Source: Schizophyllum amplum
Lineage: Eukaryota; Basidiomycota; Agaricomycetes; Agaricales; Schizophyllaceae
NCBI GenBank assembly: GCA_007026445.1
Contig: VDMD01000178.1
Coordinates: forward strand, 1-40,412
Direction of reading: 5' to 3'
Length of the DNA stretch: 40,412 nucleotides
Positions 1 through 10,700 of this stretch are shown here, piece by piece (position 1 is the stretch's first letter; the number at the start of each line of letters is the position of its first letter). The notes beneath the pieces were generated by a model that saw only the letters and a program-made list of their open reading frames with translations, was not told the DNA's origin and did not search any database. The position numbers were made by a program, and so were the translations under genes.

Positions 1-655
1 CGTCATACACCATGTACGGTATTCTGCATAACCACACAGACGACCATCTGTTTGATTGCGCACACAAAATGTCCCACAGGTCCTCGTTCCAGTTCTGTTC
101 CAAGGCCATGGAGGCGCTGGGCATCGGGTCTTCTCCACCAAAGTTCATCAAGATATGGAGGGGAGCTTGTGCAGTCCTCATGAGCTCCTCCTGTATGAGC
201 GGCGTGAACATGGGCGAAGCGTTTTCTGTGGCATCGATGAAGATGTTCGCCCACAGTTGCGGGGTGTTCAGGGCGATAGACCTCCATGTATGGCAGACGC
301 CCAACGCAGGCAGACGATGAGAGGTCGTGCGAGTTCCGGCACACGCGTCCTCGAAGTCGCCCGTCTCCGCTGAAAGTAGAATTATCCGCGATAGAATCTC
401 AACCGGAAGGCGGCGTATCGGAGCCAGAATTGCTCGATGAAGTTCGCGATCTCGCTGCATAGCGTCGCGTCGCGCTTGGAGGGAGATAATTTCGGCATTG
501 AAGACGTCGATCCAGTGATCCAAGTCTTGGGCCGCGACCGAGATAATGTTGGCTTCATGGCAAGAAGGGTAGAACGATGAGCGAAGAAGGTCAAGGTTGA
601 CAACAGGGCCCGTACGGGTGCTACTAGTTCCCTGATCAGGCAACGTAGCGGCCAT
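1..655 (-). CDS. F-box-like protein, 5' part (runs off left edge)
   Basis: The frame is open from the ATG at 655-653 to base 1 (218 codons plus one base); the 3' part is outside the window. Visible order: N-terminal tail, charged helical stretch around residues 45-72, F-box core at about 80-135 (RRLPVEILSRIILL, then GVCHTWRSIALNTPQLWANI), then the family-typical LWDILCAQSNRWSSV block near residue 193. These motifs match the intact F-box genes at 31.8 kb and 35.9 kb (NTPRIWANL and ILCSQSHRWSSV; RQTPQIWSA and ALCAQSHRWSA), so it is a paralogue of them. F-box proteins usually recruit substrates to SCF ubiquitin ligases through Skp1; that role is inferred from the family. No frame break is visible in this part. 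A TATA-bearing repeat lies just upstream (749-978). Confidence 0.82.
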   Translation of the reverse strand, partial: MAATLPDQGTSSTRTGPVVNLDLLRSSFYPSCHEANIISVAAQDLDHWIDVFNAEIISLQARRDAMQRDRELHRAILAPIRRLPVEILSRIILLSAETGDFEDACAGTRTTSHRLPALGVCHTWRSIALNTPQLWANIFIDATENASPMFTPLIQEELMRTAQAPLHILMNFGGEDPMPSASMALEQNWNEDLWDILCAQSNRWSSVWLCRIPYMVYD

Positions 656-748
656 GAACTGACAGTGGAAGGAGTATTGTCAATACGGGCACGAGATCAC
701 TGCAGTGACAGCACTACGTACGACTCTATCATCCTGTTCGTCTCGATG

Positions 749-978
749 TGGACCGTCCGTACCAGAATTGGCTTGTAAACAGTACTCTGGAGTCAGAGAA
801 GTAGAGAGCTTGTCTGTCGTATATGTGGTCGACTCGAGATTCGGTGATTCGTGGTCAACGTCGTGTGACGATCGCGGTCGATTCACTGCAATCTGGCCCG
901 TGACGCAGCAGTGACATGTCGGCCGGTCACGAGACCGTGTGCTGTGACATGACCCAGGGCGTGCGAAGTTGCAGTGCC
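749..978 (-). repeat. Promoter-like dispersed repeat, copy 1
   Basis: The reverse complement of this block matches 33592-33801 closely, including the stretch CAGACAAGCTCTCTACTTCT and the following CTCCAGAGTACTGTTTACAA. It differs mainly by an insertion of roughly 35 bp here and a 12-bp duplication in the other copy. It contains a TATA-like CATATA (minus strand, 820-825) followed by a pyrimidine-rich run, and it reads toward the F-box gene whose ATG is at 655, about 165 bp downstream. It may be a duplicated promoter or a solo-LTR-like fragment. No target-site duplication or coding sequence is visible. Confidence 0.75.
820..825 (-). promoter_or_regulatory. TATA-like element for the left-edge F-box gene
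   Basis: CATATA on the minus strand, followed by a CT-rich stretch, about 165 bp before the ATG at 655. Position and composition fit a fungal core promoter, but there is no transcription evidence. Confidence 0.35.
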
Positions 979-3900
979 TCTTGTTCTTCGACTTTCACGA
1001 TAATCCACGCGTATCAATCGTCCTCGCGCCATCAGCAACCTCGTACTCTCCTTATTCGATTTCTTGACTGGACAAAATTATTTGGGGACTCCGTACGTTC
1101 GTGCCCAAGCTCGTCTAGACTGTCCGGGATTGGACGTACACAGAATAGTGTCTGATCTTCAAACGCTGCACTGACTGAGCCAGCTGTAATGCATCAATGT
1201 ACGGTGCACCATTGCCCAGTTGAGCAGCGACTGAAAGCTTTAGTTTTTCAGGAGTATCCCTACCAGTTGTACCATGCCGCGGCACAACTCAAACTCCTCA
1301 CAGTTTCGAATATCGGGACTGAGGCCGACTCGCTTCCAGCATCCCTCCGCACCGACGATCCGCCGCCTTAGCCCTATCACCCTGCCAATAACCATCTGGA
1401 AGACGGGTCCGCTGCATTCAGAATTCCGTTTCGTAAACCGCCGCCCGTACGGTGCTGTCGTGATCAGGCCAGCTGAGCGCAGTATGCGGCGCGTCGACCC
1501 GTGGGCGCTTCTGTCCCACGAGATATCTGTTCAATATCGCGGACGGTTTCCCCGAGAACCAAGGAAGTCCAGCGCGCCTATCAGGGCGTTGCAGTCCATC
1601 AGTTCCGATGGTGCGTGTACTTGCCCGATCTCACGTCGGTTCGAGCCTTGACTACTCATTGCAGATGCGCCGGGTCATTGGTTGGCATATCAGCGTCTTT
1701 CTGACCTCTCCAAGTTTAGATGGCTCGAACATCCAGACGAAGGTTGTATTCAAGAGGTGCAAGACACACGAGAATATCTTGATATCCGACGAGGAGCGAT
1801 CGACCCAAAGCTGAGCCACCGCCCCGCGCGGTTATACGCAACGCAACGCCGCGCTTGCCCTGGGTGGCATGCGAACATTGACTCTTTGAGACGATACCTA
1901 CCTTATCGAAGGACCCGGATTCGACAGCTGACGCGGCGTCTAGTCATATTCCTACCCTTCCCAACACACTCAAGTGAGGTCTCGACATCGGCTTCCCGAG
2001 CATCCAATGGAGACCATGGGAGGTCTCTTGACCCGACTCGGTGCTTCGCTGGCAACTCGTCGCAGGTGCGCCGGTGCTTATCCCGGACTTCGACGCTCAC
2101 GCGCTTGCAGCGTCAGAACCCTCTGCCCAATCGCTCGCCCGGATCAGCAACATCTGGGCTTGGTCCATGGCCCGCGTTCCCCGGGCCAGAGGCGCTCACC
2201 AACCTCGACTGCCGTGTGCGGTGCGTAGTCAGGTTGATTCAGGCTTTTGGGTGCTAGACGAGTCCTCGTGAGATGCATTGTGCTTACGTTTATTCAACGC
2301 CCGAGCGAGCCCACCAGTTTGTCCGACCTCACCTGCTTCAACACCAATGCTGTCGACGATTCGGCATCTATATATTTGTCCGTGTTTGGTTGTTTGTGGG
2401 GAGCATCGTGACGATGAAGAGGATGTTGGCAAGTCCACTCGCGGTGCTGCATCTGTCCTCTGACGTCGCTGCCGTCGTTCCTCGTCCCTCGATGATATCG
2501 AGTTGCGCGCCCGCAGCCAGACACTGCCTGGGCGCAGGCAGCCGCCCATATGTATGACGTCATGAACATCGCCCGGACCCATCCCGCCCAGTGGCGCCCA
2601 CATCTCGCCGCCCGCGATGTCAAGAAACGTTTTCCCAAGCGTGCGCCCTCTCGCGATATCGCTCCCGCCGGACAAACCGGCACGGAAGCAAGTTCGTCTC
2701 GACGGGCGATCCAGGGACAGCGCGGCCCACCTTGTTCTGCTTCCGTTTGTAACCGCCACCCGCCCGCGCAGCCCATATATCTTGGCAAATTGAACATGAA
2801 AACCTCGTGCATTCGTGGATGTGCTTGAGAGTATGTACACGCAGAAAATTGGCAAGGAAAAAAAGGATACGAAAAATGAGGAACTGGAGACGTACAGGAG
2901 ACGTGGTGCGCGAGGGGCACGACTTTGGCCCTCCTGAGTGTCGCTTGCTTGCAACTGATATTGACTTTGGCGGTGAGGCAGTGAGCGTGTAAATGCTCAC
3001 TGTTTATTTCCTACAGAGATAAGTTCAACCTCGTGTTTGTTAGGTGCATTACCACAGCGCGTCCGCGTCGGTCAAAAAGGGCTGACAGAGACATCGTCAG
3101 CGGCGTGGCATTGTAGACAGAACCAGTATCGACGTACAAATGTTGAGCAGACAACCGCGCCGTCCGTGGAAACGGAAAATGGCGCCAGACGTCGTTGAGC
3201 CACTGTCGAATTAGATCCAGTCGTACCACCAGTGCCCCGAGCTAGCGATGTGACACGGGGTCTGTGGCTGAAGGCAGGAAATCTTGGCGCGTGTGGCGGC
3301 TGGTCGCCGAAGAAGGAAGAGCGCGTTGTTTAGCCTGTAATTGGACGCACCGTTGACGCGCGCGGAGAGAAAGCGGGGTGAAGTGAGCTGGTGTTCGGCG
3401 TTCAAACGCTAAATGCTATAGACTTCAAGTTGCCGGTAGTCGCGGTGGAAGGTCTGCACTAGGGAACAGATCGTGAGGTAAGATAGAGCCTGACATACCC
3501 TTCAGTGTTGACAAAGCGGCGACGGAGGGTGTAAGCCTTTTCTACTGGTGACGGCAAGGTGACGGACTGCATGCGAGGTGAGCAAACCATACCATGCGCA
3601 CGTCGATGACACAAATCTATTGAAGAACATGTTAGAATGGCCGCAGAAGACGACAGAGGACGGACATACACCTAGAGAGGTCAAGATTATCTTTGGCGGC
3701 GACCTTGCACGCACATCTGAGCCAGATCACTCTAAGGAGACGTGTTAATATCTAGGCGATTGACGGGAGGAAGTCGGCGGGCCCGAGCATAGTTCACAGC
3801 TGAGCACGAGCGCGCCACCAACCCCGAGGACGAACCACCCATCGAGCTCTTATCCAGGGACGCCTTAGACAGCCGTGCGTAGGAGGGGAGAGTCGATTAT

Positions 3901-6900
3901 TACTATTCGATCCAGATCTCAGGGACCCGAAAACGAGCGGCAGCCCAACGGAAGCCCCAAGTCGGCTCCGGAGGGCGACCGGAGGCACGTGCAGCCTTCC
4001 TGCTTGACCCACCGGCGACCTGCAGGCGCGCTGGATGCCCTTGACATTGTCTGAGGTGTGCACAGTGTTGACAATGAGAAACATAGCACACACCTGAGGA
4101 TACCTAAGCACTAGATGGCTGCCGGTTATGGCAGAACGACGCGACCACCGACACCGTCGCCGATGTTGTAGCCGCCACGTGCAGCACCGGTTGTTTGCCA
4201 CGTGATTGATGTTCAACATCTTCAAAAAACTCGTAGCTCAACATCAGTTTGTTCTTGAACAGATGTTTGCATTTCTACATACCATTTTAGCGCCCATAAA
4301 CGCAGCAGGGTGATACAGAGCCCTAGAAAGAACTCACAGGGCCTTACAAACAGTGAAGACATAAACTTTGCGACAGCGGCGGTTGCCGGGCGCGTCACGG
4401 TGACAGGCGCAAAGGCCACCGGGGACCGAACAAGGCAGGAACTTGAGGTGGCGGGAACCGAAAAGACGTTGTTTTAGTGCCATCAGCTTCCTCAGTCTAA
4501 ATCGAATAATAATAATCGACTATGCGCTCCGTGCGTAGCCGCCAAGGCTCATGAGTCATGTTACCATAGACCCGAGTTCTTGAAAGTCATGGATTCGACG
4601 TCTGTGGCATAGACGTCGGTCAGCTGAGTTCATTACGGTATATGCATGCACGTACGAGGCGCGAGATGGATGGGCGGCGAGCACCCTCGAAATGTTGCTG
4701 TTGAATGCCCGTGATGCCACTCATAACGGCGCAGGAAGGGCTTGAACAATAGCCGCCCGCCAAGCTCGTCCATTGCTGCAGGACGGTGGCGCTACAGGAA
4801 GATCCCAGCCTCGGACAGGTCGTCGTGCCGTGTTCGTCCTCGGGTAGGGCATAGTCGATGACGAGAGACCTGACGGGCGGTCATGAACGGCCGCCTCGAC
4901 GTCATGTTCGAGCTTCGTCTCGTCAATACTTAGGTACTGCAGCCGTTGACAACATTACCTGCTTCCTGACATGGATAGAATCAGTAGACCGTACATCACC
5001 AGAAGAAGCCATGCATGCTTACTTGAGGTCAGCAGGTTATGGCTATAGATTGGCATGACGAGAAGGCGGGTGGTATGTATGAGTGACATGATAGTCGCTG
5101 ATTGTGACGGCGAGCTGAACTGAAGAGGGAAGCGAGCCGGGGAGCTAGACGAGCGGGACGTTCTGGTTTGAGCTACTGACAGTAGTGATTGTGGAATGCG
5201 CTGAGCAGCCGAGCCAAACAGACGATAAGTAGACAATAAGCGGCGGTGGCGCACCAACATTGAATCAATCTTCATAAACCGCCGACCATGTTTTGGACTC
5301 TTTGGAGGAGAACAAAGAGCGTTCTTTGCGCCACCGAAACGAAGCGCGAGTCCTTCACAGCGACCTATTCTTTGAATCACAATGAGCAGGAATGACATGA
5401 CGCATACAGGCCAAATCCATTGTACTCACCCGAATAGGAAGAACAAGGGATGCGCATCTTATTGTATTCGCGGAAGTACAACCATGGAGACCAGACATTG
5501 CCCGTGCGCGCCGCGATAGCGGAGACAGGCAATGCGACACGCCGCGCGTTGTATATTTTTGAGAGCCGGCGGACAGTGAGTTGGAAGCATGAGAGCATAC
5601 AGCTCGCGCGGAGGACGACTTACCAGCGCGAATCCGAGGGCGTGCCTCTTTACGATCAGGACAAGAGAACGCCTCGCGATCCAGCTCGACTTGCGGAGCA
5701 CGCTGTCCGCTTTAGCTCGCGTGTGGTCGCCCGCCGAGGGCTGAAGTTGACCTGAAGGGAGGGAGACATAAGCGTGTAAGTCACGCGTCAGTCATCGCGC
5801 ACAAATCGCAAGACACGCATCATCGTCCGGGTTCCTCTATCAGTGTCACTTGCGCGTGACCCTGGCGTGACCTCAGGCTCTATCGCCCTCAACGTGCTCT
5901 TCGCCATCACCAGCAGCCGCGAGCGTCGTGTATCACCGCGAACGTGGCCGTTATCGTCGCCGCACGCGTGCCACAGAACCCTGAAGCGCTGCAAACGGTG
6001 TCCGCGCGCGGACGTACAAAAATTTTCGTGCGCGTAATAACGAGGCTGTCGACGAGTGAGTACAGAGCATCTTATCTCAGCTGATCGTGAACATTCACGT
6101 TGACGCACCACGCAAGCAACACACGGGCACAGTACAGTGCCCCGAAAGGGCACAAAGGACCAACTCCAGCGGGGCTCGAGAAGCATGGGGGAATGCGGGG
6201 GTGAGAGCCTCGTGGTGCGATCAACAGAGATTTGCGCCATGCGATAAGGAGGCTGCGACGCGGCGGTGAGCAAAGTTGAACTCGGAGCCGGGGGCAGCGA
6301 GCGGCTTTGGTGGCGATTTAGAGGGATATACCTCGGATGAGGAGATCCCGGGACCTCGATGGACGCTTGAAGGAAGCGACGAGGTCAGAACGGGGTCCTC
6401 GCGAAGCCAGCAGGAGAACCGTCCTCGAAGGCAAATGCCAAATGGTGGACGTTGGTCCAAAATCGCAGGCGTCGGCTTTGTTCCCGAAGTCCTTTCGCCC
6501 TGATCCTCATCGTCGAACACGCGAGGTCGTTCTCGTGCGCCCGCATACTGCCCGCAGCGGTACCGGGAGATGGTCGAGTACGCCAGGAAGGAGAACGCTT
6601 CCCGAGGAAAGTAGGGTGTCGGGATTCGCGGCGAGAGACCGACTCGAGGGGAGGCGCAACTTAGAGTCGTACCGCGCCACCGTGAGTGGCCGCCCGTGGA
6701 GAAGCCACCGCGGTCAGGAGCGCTTCTGACACACCCATATTCCGGGGAAGGGGGTGACGAGAACTCAGAAGCGGCCGGTCCAGGGGTAGGCGTTTGTTTG
6801 CGCCGGAGGTGGCACCGCAGATGTCGCTGAGGCGCCGGTCACTTGACAGTGGACGAGACCGACGAGAAGACCCGGTCGCCCACCTGCCCGGTCCACCCTC

Positions 6901-8575
6901 CAACCGCGCCCGTCGTCGCCCGACGTACAATCGAACTCGAAGTCGGAAGGAGCAACGAAGGAGGGCAGGTCTCACTCTCATGTGCATGCCACCGAATCGC
7001 AGTCGTTCATTTCGTTGGTCCGCATTTGGGATCGTAGGTCCATTCGAGTCTCGACGACCAAACCTGGACCAAACATCGCCATCGGCTCAAACAGCAGTGG
7101 CGCCAACACGCGCACGCCCCGTGGATACGGTGGCGTCGCGACGCTCTCGAGGCGGAGAACACGGGTGTGGCGCGCGGCCCTCCCGGCCCGGCTCGCGAGC
7201 CTGAGGGTGGCAATGTCCGGCTCAGTTCCGAGCCTGTCCGAGGCGCATCGCCTTCCTCTTGCCTTCCTCCCTCCCATGATCATGGCCTGCCGCGTACAAC
7301 GACCTCCTACTCACCGCCCTTCGTCCCCGCGCGCTCCCTCCCATCCCTCCAGTCGGCACGGCCCGACGCGACATCCTGATGCGCTGCCACGCGAAGATTA
7401 ACCTCGGAGGGTTCTTTTCACGTGCCTCGGCCCACCCGAGTTGTGGGCGTCGCCTTCCCGCGACTCCGCTCACCCCGCCCGCAATCCCCGCGCCCGTTTT
7501 GTGAGGTCTTGTGTCCCACCCATTCCTCCACTTCGTCCTGAACACTCCGTCTCTGTCTTGCTCTGCTCTTCTCATTCGCGCGCAAATAAACGAGGCTATC
7601 TTTCGGTTCAAATGTTCCCTCGTTCGAAGTCCACCTCGAAGCCAAAGCCAAACTTGTACTTCCACGCCGTCGCCGGTCCCCAACTTCCCTCCGCGTCTTG
7701 AACGCCGCCTTCCACGCACGCGACGATGCCGGATAATTGGCAGGGTGATGGAACATGGTCCCAAGGGCATCAGGACGCATGGCGACGTGGTCAAGATGCA
7801 GGCGACATGGTCAAGATCTGGCTGGTGTCAAGATGCTCGCGAGACAATGACGGACAGAATCAACACGGAACAGCGACAGAAACATGGCAAACTGATGGGG
7901 GCTCAACGTTCCGCGCAGAAGTGCTGCTGCGCAGCGCGCAGATGCCGCATCGGTGGCGACCCTTTCGTGCCGCTTCGGTGGCGACCCTTCGTTGACCCCG
8001 CCCTTCCCTGCACCTCCAAACGTCATCGAGCAGCTCGTCCAGCGCGTCTCCGTCGTCCCTGCGAGCTCGGCTCAGCTTCCTGTCATCCAACGCCGTCAAT
8101 TATGTATCCCCCTCACCGTCAATGATACCCCAGCGTGAACACTGACTGCATCGCTGTTGACTAGTGACTGTTCCTCGCCGTCAACCACCCATCCCCTCGG
8201 CATGCCCTGTCTCGTCGTTGCTGCACATCGTGTTGTCCAATTTTGTACTCTTCTTTACACGTTTGTATCTATTCACCCACACACGTAACTATATATGCAT
8301 CGTCCACCGCGCCCCTAAGCACGCGCCTCGAAAGTTCAAAGCCCCTGCCTGTCGCTGGCAAGCTCTGTGTGCCCTGTGTCAACCGCGCTGTTGCGCCCGC
8401 TCGCCCGACCCACCGTCTCAAGCAGTTCATGGTCTCAAACAGTGGCAAACAACGGTGAAAGTCCGACAATTAGCCTTTCCTTTACGGCTCGGATTAGCCT
8501 TTGCTAGGCGTGGGAGGCGGGCGCGGCAGGGGAAAGGTGGGTTCGAAAGTGTCAATGGTCGTCGTTAAATCCGAA
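979..8575. other. Gene-poor region, no supportable gene
   Basis: About 7.6 kb with many overlapping short open frames on both strands but none with a recognisable domain, a consistent exon chain or a convincing start. The longest minus-strand frame (2229-2954) begins at a TTG, not an ATG, and has no family resemblance I recognise. The stretch 1490-2260 has some leucine-rich, F-box/LRR-like wording scattered over three plus-strand frames, which could be a badly decayed gene, but I cannot assemble it. A short inverted match at 3892-3911 and 4501-4520 is listed separately. Confidence 0.6.
3892..4520. repeat. Short inverted repeat pair around a 0.6-kb segment
   Basis: The 20-base GTCGATTATTACTATTCGAT at 3892-3911 recurs in inverted orientation at 4501-4520 with one mismatch; weaker matching continues inward for about 10 bases. 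The 0.6-kb interior holds no recognisable gene. It could be the remnant of a small non-autonomous DNA element, but no target-site duplication is evident. Confidence 0.35.
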
Positions 8576-8691
8576 GTCTTTCGAGAGAAAGCGAAGTTTG
8601 TCGAGAGAGAGCAAGTGGAGTCTTTCGAGAGAGAGCAAGTGGAGTCTTTCGAGAGAGCGCACGCGAAGTCTTTCGAAAGAGAGAGAGAACG
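8576..8691. repeat. 24-bp minisatellite, five copies
   Basis: Units of the type GTCTTTCGAGAGAGAGCAAG plus TGGA: a first unit shortened to 20 bp (8576-8595), then four 24-bp units at 8596, 8620, 8644 and 8668. The unit is purine-rich on the plus strand. Because 24 is a multiple of three, a plus-strand frame reads repeated SFEREQVE-like octapeptides, but that frame has no gene-like flanks, so I treat it as non-coding. Confidence 0.85.
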
Positions 8692-9433
8692 AGCTGCCGA
8701 CGCGTCGAGCGCGCTGCTGAACGTAACATCTGTCGTCATCGTCACCGCCAGCCAGGGCGCGCCTATATCTCGACTCAGGGCCGTCAAGATATTCGAATGT
8801 CGTAGCGTCACCGCCGTCGTCATCGTCATCGTTGAGGTCGAGGGTGGCAAGCCTCAGTGCGAGGGTGGCAGAGTTCGAGGGTGGCGGCGGTTGATGGAAT
8901 GTGTGGGGTTCAGATGCGCTGGTAGAGATGGGGCGTGCGCTTCTGCGGAACGATAGCATGCGAGACGAGCTTCCAAGGTCGGTTTAGGGCGCGAAGAATC
9001 GGTGTTTGAGATATTATAGGGCGAGCAATATGTGAACGAGGGGTTGTTGACTGAAGTGGATAGGCGAAGACTGAAAGGACAGGCGAAGACTGAAAGCACA
9101 AAACAGGTCCAACTAGTCGCAAGTGATGACGCCGGGGCGCGTTTGGATGTCAGATGACGGCGTGGAGGGCGTGGAGGGTCACGGGACGCGGCGGGGTGAT
9201 GTTCGAGATGTCTCGAGATGGCGCTTAGGGAGTCGTTGGGCTGGCGTCGGAGCGTCGCAGGGCTGGCGTTGGCGCGTTGGCGGTTAGGCTGCAGCAAATC
9301 AGCAGGTCTGTACAGCGACCCAGCGGCGTGGAGTGAGAGACGGTGGACGCTATTGGGCGACAGCGAAATGGACAGACGCACAGGCCAAGACGTACTGGAC
9401 CACAACAGCGATCGGACGCCGGACACAGCACAA

Positions 9434-9509
9434 CAGCGATTGGGCGTCGACAAGAGAGCGACAGCGATTGGGCGTCGACAAAAGAGAGCGACAGCGATTG
9501 GACAGCCGG
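9434..9509. repeat. 28-30-bp tandem repeat
   Basis: CAGCGATTGGGCGTCGACAA followed by an AGAGAGCGA-type tail occurs at 9434-9461 (28 bp) and 9462-9491 (30 bp, two extra A). A partial third copy is at 9492-9509, and a diverged copy lies upstream from about 9402. Confidence 0.8.
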
Positions 9510-9871
9510 ACGCACGACAAGCTCCAGACCACGACAACGATGGGATCAGGTGGTCAGTGGCTGCTACAACAGGTCGTGGGTGGCTGCTACAATAGGAGGC
9601 AAATGAAGTGAGGCCGGTGGACTGCAGCGTGAAGCAGTCGGACAGTGAGGTGAAGCATGAAGCAGTCGGATAGTTGGTAGAGATGGGGTCGCATAGTCAT
9701 GGGGTCGCATGATATCTGTGAATGAAACCAAGAGGACTGTGCGATGGCTTGATGTAAGCACGGGGATGCGAGGGCTGACCGCGGGTATGGGAAAGCTGAC
9801 TGACGCGCGCGCTGAAGACGGAGGCGCTGCTCTTACTTGATCCTAGGCCCCCGCACGAAGAGTTGTCGGAT

Positions 9872-9934
9872 CGGAGAAAGGGACGAGCTGGACGGAGAAA
9901 GAGACGAGCTAGGCGGAGAAAGAGACCGGGCAGG
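9872..9934. repeat. 21-bp tandem repeat, three copies
   Basis: Three consecutive 21-base units starting CGGAGAAAG at 9872, 9893 and 9914, with a few substitutions. Non-coding as far as I can see. Confidence 0.8.
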
Positions 9935-10639
9935 CAGAAAACGGAATGTCAGAATCACCGGGGTCAGCGGGATTGTGATTGCTGTCTGGTGGGAGGATGG
10001 CGCGGGACGAGGGGCGCGTGATGCTCGGGACGAGGAGGAGGACGACAGGCGGATGGTGCGGGGAACAGGGATGTTGCAGTTTAGTAGCGGTGGATTACAA
10101 TAAGCTTTGGCGGCGAGTCGCGGGCGCGCGTTGTGCCAGCAGCGTGGGGGCCACAGCGACGTGCACGGGGGCCACAGCGACGAGCAGGACTGATGCACGC
10201 GCGATAATGTGTCAGACAGATAATCAGCAGCCACATGCAGCGGGCTCGAGCCGGGGGAGTGGGGATGAGCCGGGGCAGTTGTGCATTCGTGAGCCGGTTC
10301 GCCGCTCGGGATTTTGGCTCGCGCGGGGAGACCGCGGGGCGCGGCGGGCCGGGTGCGGGCCCCTCGCGCGCTCGGGGAAATTCCAGGATTTCAGGACTTG
10401 TGCTACGGGCGCGAGTGTGTCCGACTGTCAGCCCATGGATGAAGCCAAGAGTTGGCGCTGTTGGGTCGGGCGCGCAGACAGGCGGGCGGGTCGGGAGACA
10501 GATAGCGGGCTGGCGGGGCGATCGCAGATCTGATTGCCAGCATGGCCCAAGATCGATCGAGCGATATCCCCGGGTGGTGTTGCCGGAAATAGGCTGGCGC
10601 AGCGTGGGCCGCGTGGTTGGCCCGGTATTAAGCCGAGGG

Positions 10640-10647
10640 TATATATA
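10640..10647 (+). promoter_or_regulatory. TATA box of the Ecl1-type gene
   Basis: TATATATA lies 54 bp before the ATG at 10701, a normal distance for a fungal core promoter with a short leader. Confidence 0.6.
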
Positions 10648-10700
10648 TGGCCGCTGTTAGAGACGGCGGAATCCCCACATCCCCCGTGAACTTTTGCTCG

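Larger units (their letters stand above)
8692..10639. other. Gene-poor region with short tandem repeats, upstream of the Ecl1-type gene
   Basis: No supportable gene. Two minisatellites are listed separately (9434-9509 and 9872-9934). A 20-21-bp GGCCACAGCGACG-type duplication is also visible near 10149-10188. The last part, just before 10640, is the promoter region of the Ecl1-type gene. Confidence 0.6.

Noticed and set aside
609..1470. Similar 25-30-base strings CGTACGG..TGATCAGG at about 609-640 and 1446-1468, as if direct-repeat LTR ends
   Set aside because: Matching is patchy, the first string is part of the F-box coding sequence, and similarity does not continue on either side.
1490..2260. 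Possible decayed F-box/LRR gene on the plus strand
   Set aside because: Leucine-rich wording is scattered over three frames with stops, and I could not align it to the F-box genes in this window.
2229..2954. 241-codon minus-strand open frame
   Set aside because: It begins at TTG, has no ATG near the start, no recognisable domain and overlaps other long chance frames in GC-rich DNA.
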